Source of the DNA: a bacterium
Lineage (GTDB): Bacteria; Fibrobacterota; Fibrobacteria; UBA11236
Assembly: GCA_900299345.1 (NCBI GenBank)
Contig: OMJM01000029.1
Coordinates: 1-38,528 of the forward strand
Direction of reading: 5' to 3'
DNA length: 38,528 bases
The translations under genes were made by a program, and so were the position numbers. Shown here piece by piece: positions 1 to 7,698 of the stretch (position 1 is the stretch's first letter; the number at the start of each line of letters is the position of its first letter). The notes beneath the pieces were generated by a model that made no database searches, had not been told where the DNA came from, and saw nothing but the letters and a program-made list of their open reading frames with translations.

Positions 1-95
1 AATTCCGGTGGCGGCGGTGGCGGCGGATGCGGACAGCCAACCACCATCAAAGCAATGCCTCCGAGGCCCAACAAGCTCAGCTTTTTCAAGTTCAT
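1..95 (-). CDS. pal: Peptidoglycan-associated lipoprotein Pal, N-terminal fragment (runs off window)
   Basis: Only the first 31 codons are in the window. They encode a short basic N-terminus, a hydrophobic stretch and a lipobox VVGC with the lipidated Cys at residue 21, followed by a proline-rich linker. A GAGGAG ribosome-binding site lies 9 bases before the ATG. The gene follows tolB on the same strand after about 94 bases with no visible gene. The order tolQ-tolR-tolA-tolB-lipoprotein is the usual tol-pal order, so the OmpA-like peptidoglycan-binding domain is expected beyond the window edge. The lipoprotein signal is seen directly; the Pal identity is inferred from position. Confidence 0.8.
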   Translation of the reverse strand, partial: MNLKKLSLLGLGGIALMVVGCPHPPPPPPPE

Positions 96-189
96 GGAGT
101 GATTCTCCTCTTAATTCCAAGTGTTGTTGTAAGTCGTTCGCTAAACTACACAAATACACCTGTGATTTCAAAAAAACAGCGGGGATTTT

Positions 190-1470
190 TCAGAAATCGG
201 ACCAGGAAGGCATGGAATTTCCACCTGAAAAGGTGATGCGACGGGGTTCAGACCCATCTGCGCCCATGACAAAGATTTCCGGAGAACCGGTACGCGTGGA
301 CATAAAGGCAATATGACGTCCATCAGGGCTCCAAGTGGGGCTTTCGTTGCTGCCGGAGTTGGTGGTGAGCTTGGCGGGATCTTTCCCTTCGGGTCCAACC
401 GTATAAATGTTGAAGTTGTTGCCTTCATCCAGAGCCACGAAGGCGATTTTGTCTCCTTTGGGAGACCAGACCGGGGAACCGCAGTAGCTGAAGTCGAAGG
501 TGATGCGCCGAAGATTGGAGCCGTCCCGATCCATGATGTACAGCATGGGCGTTCCCGTGCGATCGGACATGAAGACGATTTCATACCCGTTGGGTGACCA
601 GCTCGGGGAGGTGTCGATGCCTTCCGAAAAGGTAAGACGTGTCGCCTTTCCACCATCCACCGTGCGCCGATAGATTTCGCTGTTGCCGTCCGCCGTCGAG
701 GCATAGGCGATTTCCTTGTCCATCCTGTTGTAGCTGGCGGCGCTGTTCATTCCAGCTGAGACGAAAACCTTGGCGCTTTTGGCCGCAGTCACGTCGGCTT
801 GGAAGAATTGCGGCACACCGGCGGCGTAGCTGGTAAACAGGATTTTGTCCTTCGCGCCGAGGAAGATGGGGGTGAGGTTGATGGATTTGTTGGGCGCGAT
901 TTCCCGGGCGTTGGCTCCGTCATAATCCATGGCCGCGACTTCCTTGCCCGTGGAGCGCTTATTCACATAGGTGATGCGGGTCTGTGCGATTCCCTTTTCC
1001 CCGAAAAGTTGATACACTAGCTCGTCGGCGAACTGGTGGGCGGCGAGTCGCAATTGCTCCTTGGGCCCCTCGTAATGTTTCTTGATGATCGTGGTTCCCG
1101 AATCGATATCCACCAGTTCGCAGTCCAGTGTATAGCGATCTTTTTCCAGAGTGTAGCTGCCGCGGAGATAGGCGAGCGCTCCATCCTGTTTGAACAGTGT
1201 CTTGGTGCTGGTATCGAAGGTGGTCGCGAAACGCACGTTGAAGCGGCCGCTGAAATGGAGATCATCCACCAACACGGTTCCTGGTGGGGAGGACGAAGCT
1301 TTTGGATCCCCTTTGACACAGGGAAATTCGATATAGCCGAGCGCGATAACCTCAGTGCCCTTCTGTTCGGATGTAATCACCACGTCGGCGGCGAAAGCAA
1401 TGCCTGACATCGCCATCAGGCAGGGAAGAAGAAAGCGGAACAGTTTACTGGCCGTGGTAAATGAACTCAT
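190..1470 (-). CDS. tolB: Tol-Pal system protein TolB (periplasmic beta-propeller)
   Basis: TolB is the periplasmic part of the Tol-Pal system. It binds Pal and takes part in outer-membrane constriction at division. The 426-residue product has the family's usual length. A signal peptide ends near residue 27 (AFA). An N-terminal alpha/beta domain follows up to about residue 170, and then a beta-propeller whose blades repeat the PD40 pattern, such as PSWSPNG, PVWSPKG and PTWSPDG. The ATG lies inside the end of tolA, a 26-base overlap, which suggests translational coupling. The protein ends PSWSDF, a completed last propeller strand. Identification is firm. Confidence 0.96.
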   Translation of the reverse strand: MSSFTTASKLFRFLLPCLMAMSGIAFAADVVITSEQKGTEVIALGYIEFPCVKGDPKASSSPPGTVLVDDLHFSGRFNVRFATTFDTSTKTLFKQDGALAYLRGSYTLEKDRYTLDCELVDIDSGTTIIKKHYEGPKEQLRLAAHQFADELVYQLFGEKGIAQTRITYVNKRSTGKEVAAMDYDGANAREIAPNKSINLTPIFLGAKDKILFTSYAAGVPQFFQADVTAAKSAKVFVSAGMNSAASYNRMDKEIAYASTADGNSEIYRRTVDGGKATRLTFSEGIDTSPSWSPNGYEIVFMSDRTGTPMLYIMDRDGSNLRRITFDFSYCGSPVWSPKGDKIAFVALDEGNNFNIYTVGPEGKDPAKLTTNSGSNESPTWSPDGRHIAFMSTRTGSPEIFVMGADGSEPRRITFSGGNSMPSWSDF

Positions 1471-2164
1471 AACTTACCTGAATGACGTCCTCGGGGTAAT
1501 TCTCCGGAATCGGAGGAAGATGTTCCAGCCGGAGAATAGTGCGCTCGGCCAGTTGGTCCAGCAATACGTTGCCGGAGGTTTGCGAAACGCCCACTGTGGC
1601 GACGCTTCCGTCGCGGGACACCTGAAAACTGACCACCGTTTTGACCTGTCCTTCGACATCGATTCCCGTGGGAGGGCTCCACATGCTTTCAACGCGTTTT
1701 TTCACACGTCCGGCCCAGATGGAAAGCCGCGGATCCGAGGGAATGTTGGCGACCAAGGTGGTTGTAATTTCCGCAGACTGTTGAGGCACATCCTTGATCG
1801 GTTTGGTTTCATCCACCACGGGTTTGACCCGTTTGGGTTCTGGTTTGGAAACGGGAACGGGATTCTTGGGCTTCGATGTGAGTTTGGGAGCCTCGGGTGT
1901 GCGTGTTTCTTCCACGGGTTGTGGTGGAGGAGGCTCGGGACTTTTAGGAGCCAAGGGTCTCAACTTGGGTTCCACATTCACGAGTTCGAACACAGGAACT
2001 GCCGATGCTGGTTTTTTAGGAAAGGATTGGTAAAGCACGAAACCGGTCAGCAGAATGGCGTGAAAAACTCCCGACAGGGTCAACGCAAGACGGGGCTTGC
2101 CCGAATCCCAGCGAGCTTCTGGCCTGCGCGTCGGAGATGTCTGCACAGTGGACAAGTGTATCAC
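1445..2164 (-). CDS. tolA: TolA/TonB-like energy-transducing protein
   Basis: This is the inner-membrane protein that spans the periplasm and links TolQR to TolB-Pal. The frame is open further upstream, but I choose the GTG at 2164 because it overlaps the tolR stop as GTGA, giving 239 residues. One membrane helix lies near residues 27-46. A Pro/Lys/Glu-rich linker fills about 65-125, and a TonB/TolA C-terminal domain spans about 148-239. The protein is short for TolA and has a proline-rich rather than an Ala-rich helical middle, so it is as TonB-like as TolA-like. The operon position between tolR and tolB is what favours TolA. Confidence 0.88.
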   Translation of the reverse strand: MIHLSTVQTSPTRRPEARWDSGKPRLALTLSGVFHAILLTGFVLYQSFPKKPASAVPVFELVNVEPKLRPLAPKSPEPPPPQPVEETRTPEAPKLTSKPKNPVPVSKPEPKRVKPVVDETKPIKDVPQQSAEITTTLVANIPSDPRLSIWAGRVKKRVESMWSPPTGIDVEGQVKTVVSFQVSRDGSVATVGVSQTSGNVLLDQLAERTILRLEHLPPIPENYPEDVIQVSYEFIYHGQ

Positions 2165-2568
2165 GGTCCTCTTGAAGTCGGGTCGGTGAGGAACCCGAGG
2201 CGTTTGCCGCCCTGTCGCTGAATGGCGGCGACCACTTCCATCACCACACCATAAGGAACACCCTGATCGCAATTGACGATGATAGCCGTTTCCGGATCCC
2301 CGGTGAACACGTTGCGGAAATCCTTTTCAAAGTCCCGCATGTCCGAGGCGGTTTCGTCGATCAGGATTTCGCGATCCTTGGTGATGGTGACGGAGATGGC
2401 CTTCTTTTCTTCCAGGCTGCTGGCCTGTGCCTTGGGAAGTTCCACCTTCACGCCCTGACTCATGAGGGGCGCCGTGATCATGAACACCACCAGAATGGCG
2501 AAGATCACGTCGATGAGATTGATGAGGTTGAGCTCGGCGTTGACCCGGAGCGACTCGCGGCGGCGCAT
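2161..2568 (-). CDS. tolR: TolR/ExbD family proton-channel subunit
   Basis: TolR works with TolQ in the inner membrane, using proton flow to drive TolA. The 135-residue product has the family layout: a short basic cytoplasmic N-terminus, one membrane helix at about 16-36 containing the conserved proton-carrying Asp at residue 20 (NLIDVIF), and a periplasmic domain. It starts 6 bases after the tolQ stop, and its stop overlaps the proposed tolA start by 4 bases. Tight spacing on both sides marks an operon. ExbD is the alternative name by sequence alone; the tolB-pal context supports TolR. Confidence 0.94.
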   Translation of the reverse strand: MRRRESLRVNAELNLINLIDVIFAILVVFMITAPLMSQGVKVELPKAQASSLEEKKAISVTITKDREILIDETASDMRDFEKDFRNVFTGDPETAIIVNCDQGVPYGVVMEVVAAIQRQGGKRLGFLTDPTSRGP

Positions 2569-2574
2569 GTGGGA

Positions 2575-3270
2575 TTATCCCTGTTGCGCCGCGCGTTCCA
2601 GCGCCAGCAAATCGCCCCGCTTGAACGAACTGACGACCTCGGAACCGAAGGTGTACAGTGCGGATTCGGCGCGGCGGTTGAATCCCGCGAAGGCGTTGTA
2701 CCCCAGCGAGGCGGGAATGGCCACCAGCAGGCCGGAGAACACGGCCATGAGCGCTTCGGAAATTCCCGGCGCCACCACGGTGATGTTAGCAGAGCCCGTT
2801 TTTCCGATTTCAAAGAATGCGTCCATGATGCCCCACACCGTGCCGAGAAGGCCGATCAAGGGGCCGGTGGCGGTGCAGAAGGCGAGGTAGGTAAGCCCGC
2901 GTTCATTGCGATCCTTTTCGACGTCCACGGCGCGGTCGATGGATTCTTGCACGAGTTGGCCGCGGGAATCCAATGACTCGTAGGTGACGAGTTTGGACAA
3001 TCCCTCGATTTCGTGAAGCGCACTTTGCACCACCCGCCCCATGGGGGTGTCCGGCATGCCTCCGGCGATGCGCGCCATATCCTGAACACCGGGATTCACG
3101 CCCAAGGCCACTTCCCAGTTCGAGAACGATTTTTTTTTGCGGCGGTTGCCGAACCATTTTTGAATCAGCAGTGCCCAAACTCCGATGGACAACAGGAACA
3201 TGGTTCCCACGGTGACCCATGTGGAAGTGCCGGCGTGGCTGAGAATGCTGAGAAGCGCGGAATCATGCAT
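2575..3270 (-). CDS. tolQ: TolQ/ExbB family proton-channel subunit
   Basis: This is the polytopic inner-membrane subunit of the Tol motor. The 231-residue protein has three hydrophobic helices near residues 18-39, 126-152 and 170-194. A cytoplasmic loop after the first helix has a run of basic residues. The MotA/TolQ/ExbB signature region is seen as TGPLIGLLGTVWGIM at about 135-149. A GGGGGA stretch lies about 12 bases before the ATG and is a weak ribosome-binding site. It is the first gene of the tol cluster and follows dnaA on the same strand after 62 bases with no terminator seen, so some read-through from dnaA is possible. Confidence 0.95.
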   Translation of the reverse strand: MHDSALLSILSHAGTSTWVTVGTMFLLSIGVWALLIQKWFGNRRKKKSFSNWEVALGVNPGVQDMARIAGGMPDTPMGRVVQSALHEIEGLSKLVTYESLDSRGQLVQESIDRAVDVEKDRNERGLTYLAFCTATGPLIGLLGTVWGIMDAFFEIGKTGSANITVVAPGISEALMAVFSGLLVAIPASLGYNAFAGFNRRAESALYTFGSEVVSSFKRGDLLALERAAQQG

Positions 3271-3332
3271 GGACGGAATTTCCCCCTGCGAACACCCATA
3301 AATTCAAAATTTGCAGGAGAAAATCCCAGCAA

Positions 3333-4814
3333 TCAGCCGAGTTGCGCGCGGATTTTTTCGATGCGCGTGCGGAATGCGGGATCCGTTTCCATCACCTGTT
3401 CCGTGCGCTTGATGCTGTGAATGGCCGTGGAGTAGTCGCGATTGAAAGCCAACCCTATGGTATACAGGGAGTTATCCGTCAATTGCCGCGCGAGATACAT
3501 GGCGGCGTGGCGCGGCTCTGCAACATTCTTCTTGCGAGTCTGCGAGGTCAGCAGGGCATGGGGGATTCCGAACTCCGTCGCGACAGCCTGGATGATGCTT
3601 TTCAGTGCGACGCCCCGGTTGTGGTTGCGCACCGTATCACCGAGAATTTCCTTGGCGATGGACACGGTGATGGGGGCGTGGATGAAATCGGCGTATGCGG
3701 AAAGCTTGATTAAAGTCCCTTCCAACTCCCGAACACTTGAGGTGACGTGGCCGGCCACATACGCAAGCACATCCTCATCCACGCAAGAACCGGGATCCAT
3801 CGCAGCTTTTTTCTGCAGGATGGCAAGTCGTGTTTCGAGATTCGGTGGTTGGAGATCGGCCAGAAAGCCCGTGTCGAAACGGGAAAGCAAGCGCGTGTGA
3901 AGTCCCTGAATCTGCGCCGGGGGGCGATCCGAGGTAATCACGATCTGACGGTTGAAAGATTGCAACGCGCTGAAGATGTTGAAGAATTCGTCCTGGGTAC
4001 CGGGTTTTCCGGCCAGAAATTGAATGTCGTCGAGCAGCAGGATATCGGCATCCTTGTACAGCTTGTAGAAGGCGCGGGAGTCCTTGTTGCGTTGCACGAA
4101 CTCGATGTATTCCCGCGTGAATTCCTCGGAGGTGCGGTAGACAATCTTCCGCACGGTCTCGTTTTCCAGGCAGAAATGGGCGATAGCTTGCAGCAGGTGG
4201 GTTTTGCCCATGCCTGTCCCACCGTAAAGCACGAGTGGATTAAACTTGTTCCTGCCAGGAGATTCTGCAACGGCCATGCAGGCGGCATGCGCCAGCTGGT
4301 TGCAATCCCCGATCACGAAGTCTTCGAAGGTGTTTCCTGCATAGAGCGGCACCGTGGCATTAACAGTGACGGTGGATTTTACGTGTACCGAACTGGCGGG
4401 ATTTTTTTCCGAAGCGTCGGGATGGAATGCTTCCGCAATTGCAGCCGGTTTGATCGTGAAGGACACGGGCAGGAATGTTCCGAGGATCTCAGAGACCGCA
4501 GCTTCGAGAACGGACTTATAATGATGCTCCACATATTCCAAAACAAACGTGTTGGGAACCCCCACGACTATCCGGCCGGATTCCATATCCGCGATGCTCA
4601 AGTGTGCGAACCACGTGTTGAACGCCGTCTCGGGAATGCGGTTCCGCAGCAGATCCAACAACCCATTCCAAAGAAACTGGGGTGAGTTTTTTCCGGGAAA
4701 CCCGGGTTGTATTTTCTCAATAGCACTCAAGGGACAGGATAAGGTAGTTTCGATTGCCGGGATCGGCTGAGATGAGGAAATTTTTTGAAAAGAAAGTTTT
4801 CCACCTTCATCCAC
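3333..4814 (-). CDS. dnaA: Chromosomal replication initiator DnaA, with unusual domain IV motif
   Basis: DnaA binds DnaA boxes and opens the origin. Up to 493 residues are encoded. Domain I starts near residue 44. The AAA+ domain has Walker A GGTGMGKT at 198-205, Walker B LLLDD at 259-263, the Arg-finger box LLSRFD at 309-314 and a sensor-2 RELEG at 362-366. Domain IV covers about 400-493. The recognition motif reads FNRDYSTAIHS, where most DnaA proteins have FGGRDHTT/ST followed by a conserved His: one residue is missing and His is replaced by Tyr. The GTG at 4814 gives about 45 residues before domain I; a TTG at 4730 is an alternative start. The genes around it are tolQ and manA, not dnaN, recF or gyrB. 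Confidence 0.95.
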   Translation of the reverse strand: MDEGGKLSFQKISSSQPIPAIETTLSCPLSAIEKIQPGFPGKNSPQFLWNGLLDLLRNRIPETAFNTWFAHLSIADMESGRIVVGVPNTFVLEYVEHHYKSVLEAAVSEILGTFLPVSFTIKPAAIAEAFHPDASEKNPASSVHVKSTVTVNATVPLYAGNTFEDFVIGDCNQLAHAACMAVAESPGRNKFNPLVLYGGTGMGKTHLLQAIAHFCLENETVRKIVYRTSEEFTREYIEFVQRNKDSRAFYKLYKDADILLLDDIQFLAGKPGTQDEFFNIFSALQSFNRQIVITSDRPPAQIQGLHTRLLSRFDTGFLADLQPPNLETRLAILQKKAAMDPGSCVDEDVLAYVAGHVTSSVRELEGTLIKLSAYADFIHAPITVSIAKEILGDTVRNHNRGVALKSIIQAVATEFGIPHALLTSQTRKKNVAEPRHAAMYLARQLTDNSLYTIGLAFNRDYSTAIHSIKRTEQVMETDPAFRTRIEKIRAQLG

Positions 4815-4852
4815 ACTCTTTCACCCTTGTTCCACAGAGGCCTTGGGGATAA
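4807..4852. promoter_or_regulatory. Cluster of degenerate DnaA boxes at the dnaA start
   Basis: Three 9-base sites resemble TTATCCACA: TCATCCACA at 4807-4815 (one mismatch), TGTTCCACA at 4828-4836 (two mismatches) and TTATCCCCA on the minus strand at 4844-4852 (one mismatch). They sit in and just upstream of the proposed dnaA GTG and before the divergent manA. Autoregulation of dnaA through upstream boxes is well known. An origin function cannot be claimed from so short a region, and no AT-rich unwinding element is evident. Confidence 0.5.
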
Positions 4853-4861
4853 CTTTTTCTC

Positions 4862-5926
4862 ATGACGCGCAAGTCTCTTCCATTGCTCAAATTTCAACCC
4901 ATCTTGTTGCCCAAACCGTGGGGAGGTGATGGACTTTGGCGTGTTTTGGGAAAAGGGCGGCAAGAAGATGTGAATATCGGCGAGTCTTGGGAATTGTCAG
5001 CGAGATCCGAAGCTTTGACCCAAGTGGTGGAAGGGCCATTTGCGGGTAAGAATCTGAAAGATATTGTCGCATTGAATGGCGAAGAACTGTTTGGGCAACC
5101 AGCTTCTTCGAGCGTTTTCCCCCTCCTTTACAAGTTTATCTATGCCCGTGAAAAACTATCGGTACAGGTTCACCCCGATCCTGGATCTGCATTGGGTGAA
5201 TCCAAAACGGAATGCTGGTACGTGGTTGATGCCGCGCCGGGTGCGGAATTAATCGTGGGGGTTTCTCGTCATGGCCGAAGTCGAGAGGACATTCTGGCCG
5301 CCTTGAAATCTTCCCACTGTGAAGAAGTTCTGCGCCGTTGGCCCGCCAAGCGCGGTGACGTGTTCTTCATCCCCGCAGGCACGGTTCATGCCATCACCGA
5401 AGGATTATTGCTTTACGAAGTCCAGCAGAATTCCGACACAACGTTTCGCCTCTACGATTGGGGGCGCGTGGACGGACAGGGGAATCCGCGTCCGTTACAT
5501 GTGGAACAGGCTGCGGAAGTCGCCGACTTGGAAGAGCGTGAAGGCTATAAGATCGAACCTTTGCGCGTGCTGCGGGAAAGTCATTCCGAGGGCTATCTGG
5601 TGGCATGTCCTTATTTTGCATTGGTGAAATGGCACGGTTTCCGGGAGCGGGCGTCATTGGAAATGCCACGGAAATTTTGTGTCGTGAGCGTGGTGTCGGG
5701 AAGTTTTGAAGCGACTACGGAAGATGGACAAGGTACTGCGTTGCAGTTGGGCGACACAATGTTGATTCCGGCATCGCAAGAACGCATTCACCTTGAGCAG
5801 ATGATGCCTCATTCCGAATTGATACTCAGTTTTGTTCCAGATTTGCAAACAGATATACGAGCGCCGTTGCAGACGGCTGGTTACTCGGATGGCCAAATAC
5901 AAAGGATTTTCGGCCCGAAAATCTGA
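4862..5926 (+). CDS. manA: Mannose-6-phosphate isomerase, class I
   Basis: The enzyme interconverts mannose 6-phosphate and fructose 6-phosphate in the cytoplasm, feeding GDP-mannose and surface polysaccharide synthesis. The 354-residue product has the short class I length. Zinc ligands are visible: Gln102 and His104 in VQVHPD, Glu117, and His176 in GTVHAITEG. The signature FRLYDWGR lies at 195-202. The N-terminal PKPWGG is typical of the Bacillus-type enzymes. It is divergent from dnaA with only about 47 bases between the starts, and it ends just before a strong terminator. Nothing is missing, so it should be functional. Confidence 0.95.
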   Translation: MTRKSLPLLKFQPILLPKPWGGDGLWRVLGKGRQEDVNIGESWELSARSEALTQVVEGPFAGKNLKDIVALNGEELFGQPASSSVFPLLYKFIYAREKLSVQVHPDPGSALGESKTECWYVVDAAPGAELIVGVSRHGRSREDILAALKSSHCEEVLRRWPAKRGDVFFIPAGTVHAITEGLLLYEVQQNSDTTFRLYDWGRVDGQGNPRPLHVEQAAEVADLEEREGYKIEPLRVLRESHSEGYLVACPYFALVKWHGFRERASLEMPRKFCVVSVVSGSFEATTEDGQGTALQLGDTMLIPASQERIHLEQMMPHSELILSFVPDLQTDIRAPLQTAGYSDGQIQRIFGPKI

Positions 5927-5937
5927 GAAGCCTAAAC

Positions 5938-5968
5938 AAAAAAGCCCGCCGGATCGGCGGGCTTTTTT
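5938..5968. terminator. Bidirectional intrinsic terminator between manA and the 5982 gene
   Basis: A perfect 14-base inverted repeat (5938-5951 with 5955-5968) with a three-base GAT loop. It has a GC-rich core and is flanked by A and T runs, so it gives a U-tail in both directions. It sits between convergent manA and the small exported protein gene. Confidence 0.93.
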
Positions 5969-5981
5969 GGGATTTATTAGG

Positions 5982-6455
5982 CTAGAACAGAATTTTGAAA
6001 GCAGCGGCTCCAACGATGCTGACGCCAGAGCCTTGCGTATTAATTTTGAAATCCGGGGACAAGGGAACAAGGAAACCGAATCGTGTCGACAATGCGATGT
6101 GCTCCAGAACTGTGACTTCCGGTTGCAGACCACCCAATAGTGCCACGGTGTTGTCGGCGCCACCGAGTGGCTTGTTGAAAATGCCGCCAGCGGCGAAATA
6201 GTTGTCCACGGGTCCCCAATGCTGCAGATGGCCCAGATAAAAGGCCGAAAGACCTAAGGCAAGATTATCGCTGGGTAGGCTCCCGTCGTAGTTGACGGCA
6301 CCACCAACATCCAAGGCAGCGTTGGGGCCGATACCGCCGAGACGCACCACCACGTTGTTTAGTACCACATCATAGCCAATGCCTTTGATAGCGATCTGGG
6401 AGTGAGCGGCGACCGCCAATCCGAGGGCCGCGACGAATGGGATAAGTTTTTTCAT
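5982..6455 (-). CDS. Small exported, probably outer-membrane beta-barrel protein, unknown function
   Basis: No family recognised. The frame opens further upstream, but the ATG at 6455 has an AAGGAGA ribosome-binding site and begins a clear signal peptide (MKKLIPF, then a hydrophobic stretch, cleavage near AHS-Q). That gives 157 residues. The mature protein is rich in Gly, Ala and alternating hydrophobic residues and ends in Phe (AAFKILF), consistent with a BAM-assembled barrel strand; this is inference from pattern. It lies 46 bases after the Cys-rich lipoprotein gene on the same strand and before a terminator, so the two are probably co-transcribed and may act together at the cell surface. 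Confidence 0.72.
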   Translation of the reverse strand: MKKLIPFVAALGLAVAAHSQIAIKGIGYDVVLNNVVVRLGGIGPNAALDVGGAVNYDGSLPSDNLALGLSAFYLGHLQHWGPVDNYFAAGGIFNKPLGGADNTVALLGGLQPEVTVLEHIALSTRFGFLVPLSPDFKINTQGSGVSIVGAAAFKILF

Positions 6456-6501
6456 GGAGTCTCCTTGACTGGGTTGAGTGATTGACGTGGCATGTGGAAG
6501 A

Positions 6502-7098
6502 TTATTGAAGCTCTGTTCCGGTAAAGTTGCTTGTCCCCACATTTGTTGAGGTTCCGGTAAAATTCCCTTCTCCCGCCGCAGTGGTGGAGCCGTTGAAGCT
6601 TCCTTGTCCGGCGCTGGTGGAGGAACCCGTAAAGTTACCGGCAGCTGCGTTGGTCGATGAACCAGTGAAAGTGCCGGAGGCAGGGAGGTCGACTGTGACA
6701 CCGCCTGAGGCTTCTATGGAAGCGTCAGCACCACTCGATTCGTCTCCACATAGGCAGGATACGAAGTGCTTCGCTTCATCCGCATCTTCAAGGTGTTCGG
6801 CGAATTCCATCTGAACGTTGTACCAATCACTGAGGGTTTCGGGTGGAATGAGATCCATGCATTCAAAAATGGGATCCCATATATCGAGGAGGTAGTCATA
6901 GCACGACTCTGCTCCATTGCCGGCTGTGGCACAGGTCTGCAGCTTGGAGGCATAGCTTTGGATGAAGGAGATGTATTTGGGGCAACCAGTTTGAGCCGCC
7001 GTCTTGATCAAGGCGGGCTTGGTGGCAGTTTCATCGGATTTCTGATCCACCTGCATGCAACCCCAGACCGCCACACAGGCGATTGCGGAAACTATCAA
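6502..7098 (-). CDS. Cys-rich lipoprotein with C-terminal 12-residue repeats, unknown function
   Basis: No family recognised. The 198-residue product has a hydrophobic start and a lipobox-like VWGC with Cys at residue 14. The mature part has seven more Cys (39, 56, 66, 80, 115, 117 and others nearby), which suggests disulfides in an exported domain. Residues 142-198 are about four and a half copies of a 12-residue repeat with core F-T/N-G-S/T. The TTG start at 7098 lacks a basic N-terminus and a clear ribosome-binding site. The frame stays open upstream and encodes FKKH just before, so the true start may be an unusual codon further up. The start is therefore uncertain; the gene itself looks real. 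Confidence 0.65.
   Translation of the reverse strand: MIVSAIACVAVWGCMQVDQKSDETATKPALIKTAAQTGCPKYISFIQSYASKLQTCATAGNGAESCYDYLLDIWDPIFECMDLIPPETLSDWYNVQMEFAEHLEDADEAKHFVSCLCGDESSGADASIEASGGVTVDLPASGTFTGSSTNAAAGNFTGSSTSAGQGSFNGSTTAAGEGNFTGTSTNVGTSNFTGTELQ
6505..6675 (-). repeat. Coding tandem repeat, 36-base units (12 residues)
   Basis: The 3' end of the lipoprotein gene encodes about 4.5 units of 12 residues. The unit cores read GTFTGSST, GNFTGSST, GSFNGSTT, GNFTGTST and SNFTG. The protein repeat is well kept while the DNA units differ in many third positions, so it is an old, selected repeat rather than a recent duplication. Ser/Thr/Gly-rich repeats with one aromatic per unit would suit a surface stalk or a beta-solenoid. 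Confidence 0.8.
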
Positions 7099-7154
7099 AT
7101 AGTGAGCTAGATGTTTTTTGAACGAGACCTGAATGACGATTCTACTTTTCCCAC

Positions 7155-7469
7155 ATGCAAAATCTTGAAAATCGGCTCTGGGTCACTGCCGTACAACAGG
7201 CCCGGATGGTTGGGATGGAATACTCCGTCCCCTGTTCCCGCAACGTCCATGATCTTATCGCTGCGGGCATAAACAATATGCGACGTCAGGGCCGTGTTTC
7301 CGAAACGGATCTGGAAACCGCGGACTCTAACTTGTCGCGTTTGATCAGCTCCATGATCAGTACCACACGCGACTTGGGCACAGGCGCAATTTCAGGGGAA
7401 AAAACAAAAATCCGGGAAGGCGCCTTGGTACAGGCCAAGGAACTTTGCCCGCTCTGGCCTTTCGGCTAA
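7155..7469 (+). CDS. Small hypothetical protein, 104 residues
   Basis: No family recognised. The product is soluble-looking and mostly helical in composition, with two Cys (one near residue 27, one near the C-terminus) and no signal peptide. No convincing ribosome-binding site precedes the ATG. It is read divergently from the Cys-rich lipoprotein gene, with about 56 bases between the starts. It ends 15 bases before an intrinsic terminator, which supports a real transcript. It could be a regulator or partner of the divergent pair, but nothing in the sequence proves that. Confidence 0.5.
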   Translation: MQNLENRLWVTAVQQARMVGMEYSVPCSRNVHDLIAAGINNMRRQGRVSETDLETADSNLSRLISSMISTTRDLGTGAISGEKTKIREGALVQAKELCPLWPFG

Positions 7470-7484
7470 TCTCCTCAGGAAAAA

Positions 7485-7516
7485 AACAAAACCCCGCTTC
7501 AAAGCGGGGTTTTGTT
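7485..7516. terminator. Bidirectional intrinsic terminator
   Basis: An inverted repeat of about 14-15 bases (7485-7499 with 7502-7516) has a CCCCGC core, a tiny loop, and A-rich and T-rich arms on each side. It serves the small plus-strand gene ending at 7469 and the minus-strand tRNA-Val/tRNA-Asp transcript. Confidence 0.92.
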
Positions 7517-7536
7517 GTGCGCGTTAGCGCCGATGT

Positions 7537-7613
7537 TGGCGGAATGGACGGGACTTGAACCCGCAACCCCTAGCGTGACAGGCTAGTACTCTAACCAATT
7601 GAGCTACCACTCC
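7537..7613 (-). tRNA. tRNA-Asp(GTC)
   Basis: The minus strand folds as a 77-base tRNA. The acceptor GGAGTGG pairs with CCATTCC, and the D arm begins TAGCTC. The anticodon stem CTAGC/GCTAG holds loop CTGTCAC with anticodon GTC, and the T arm has loop TTCAAGT. The discriminator is G and CCA is encoded. It lies 6 bases after tRNA-Val and before the terminator at 7485-7516. Confidence 0.97.
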
Positions 7614-7619
7614 GGAAAA

Positions 7620-7697
7620 TGGTGGGCGTTGTAAGATTCGAACTTACGACCTTCTGCGTGTAAAGCAGGCGCTCTAAACCAACTGAGCTAAACGCCC
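7620..7697 (-). tRNA. tRNA-Val(TAC)
   Basis: A 78-base minus-strand tRNA. The acceptor GGGCGTT pairs with AACGCCC, the anticodon stem CTGC/GCAG holds loop TTTACAC with anticodon TAC, the T loop is TTCGAAT, the discriminator is A and CCA is encoded. Its 5' end is one base after the stop codon of the small membrane protein gene, so it is probably cut by RNase P from a shared mRNA-tRNA transcript. Confidence 0.97.
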
Positions 7698-7698
7698 T

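Noticed and set aside
4807-4852. A replication origin
   Set aside because: Only three imperfect boxes in a short spacer and no AT-rich unwinding region; this is enough for autoregulation, not for an origin.
4727-4963. A 78-codon minus-strand frame with ATG near the dnaA start
   Set aside because: It overlaps both the dnaA start and manA in another frame and shows no family pattern; it is probably chance.
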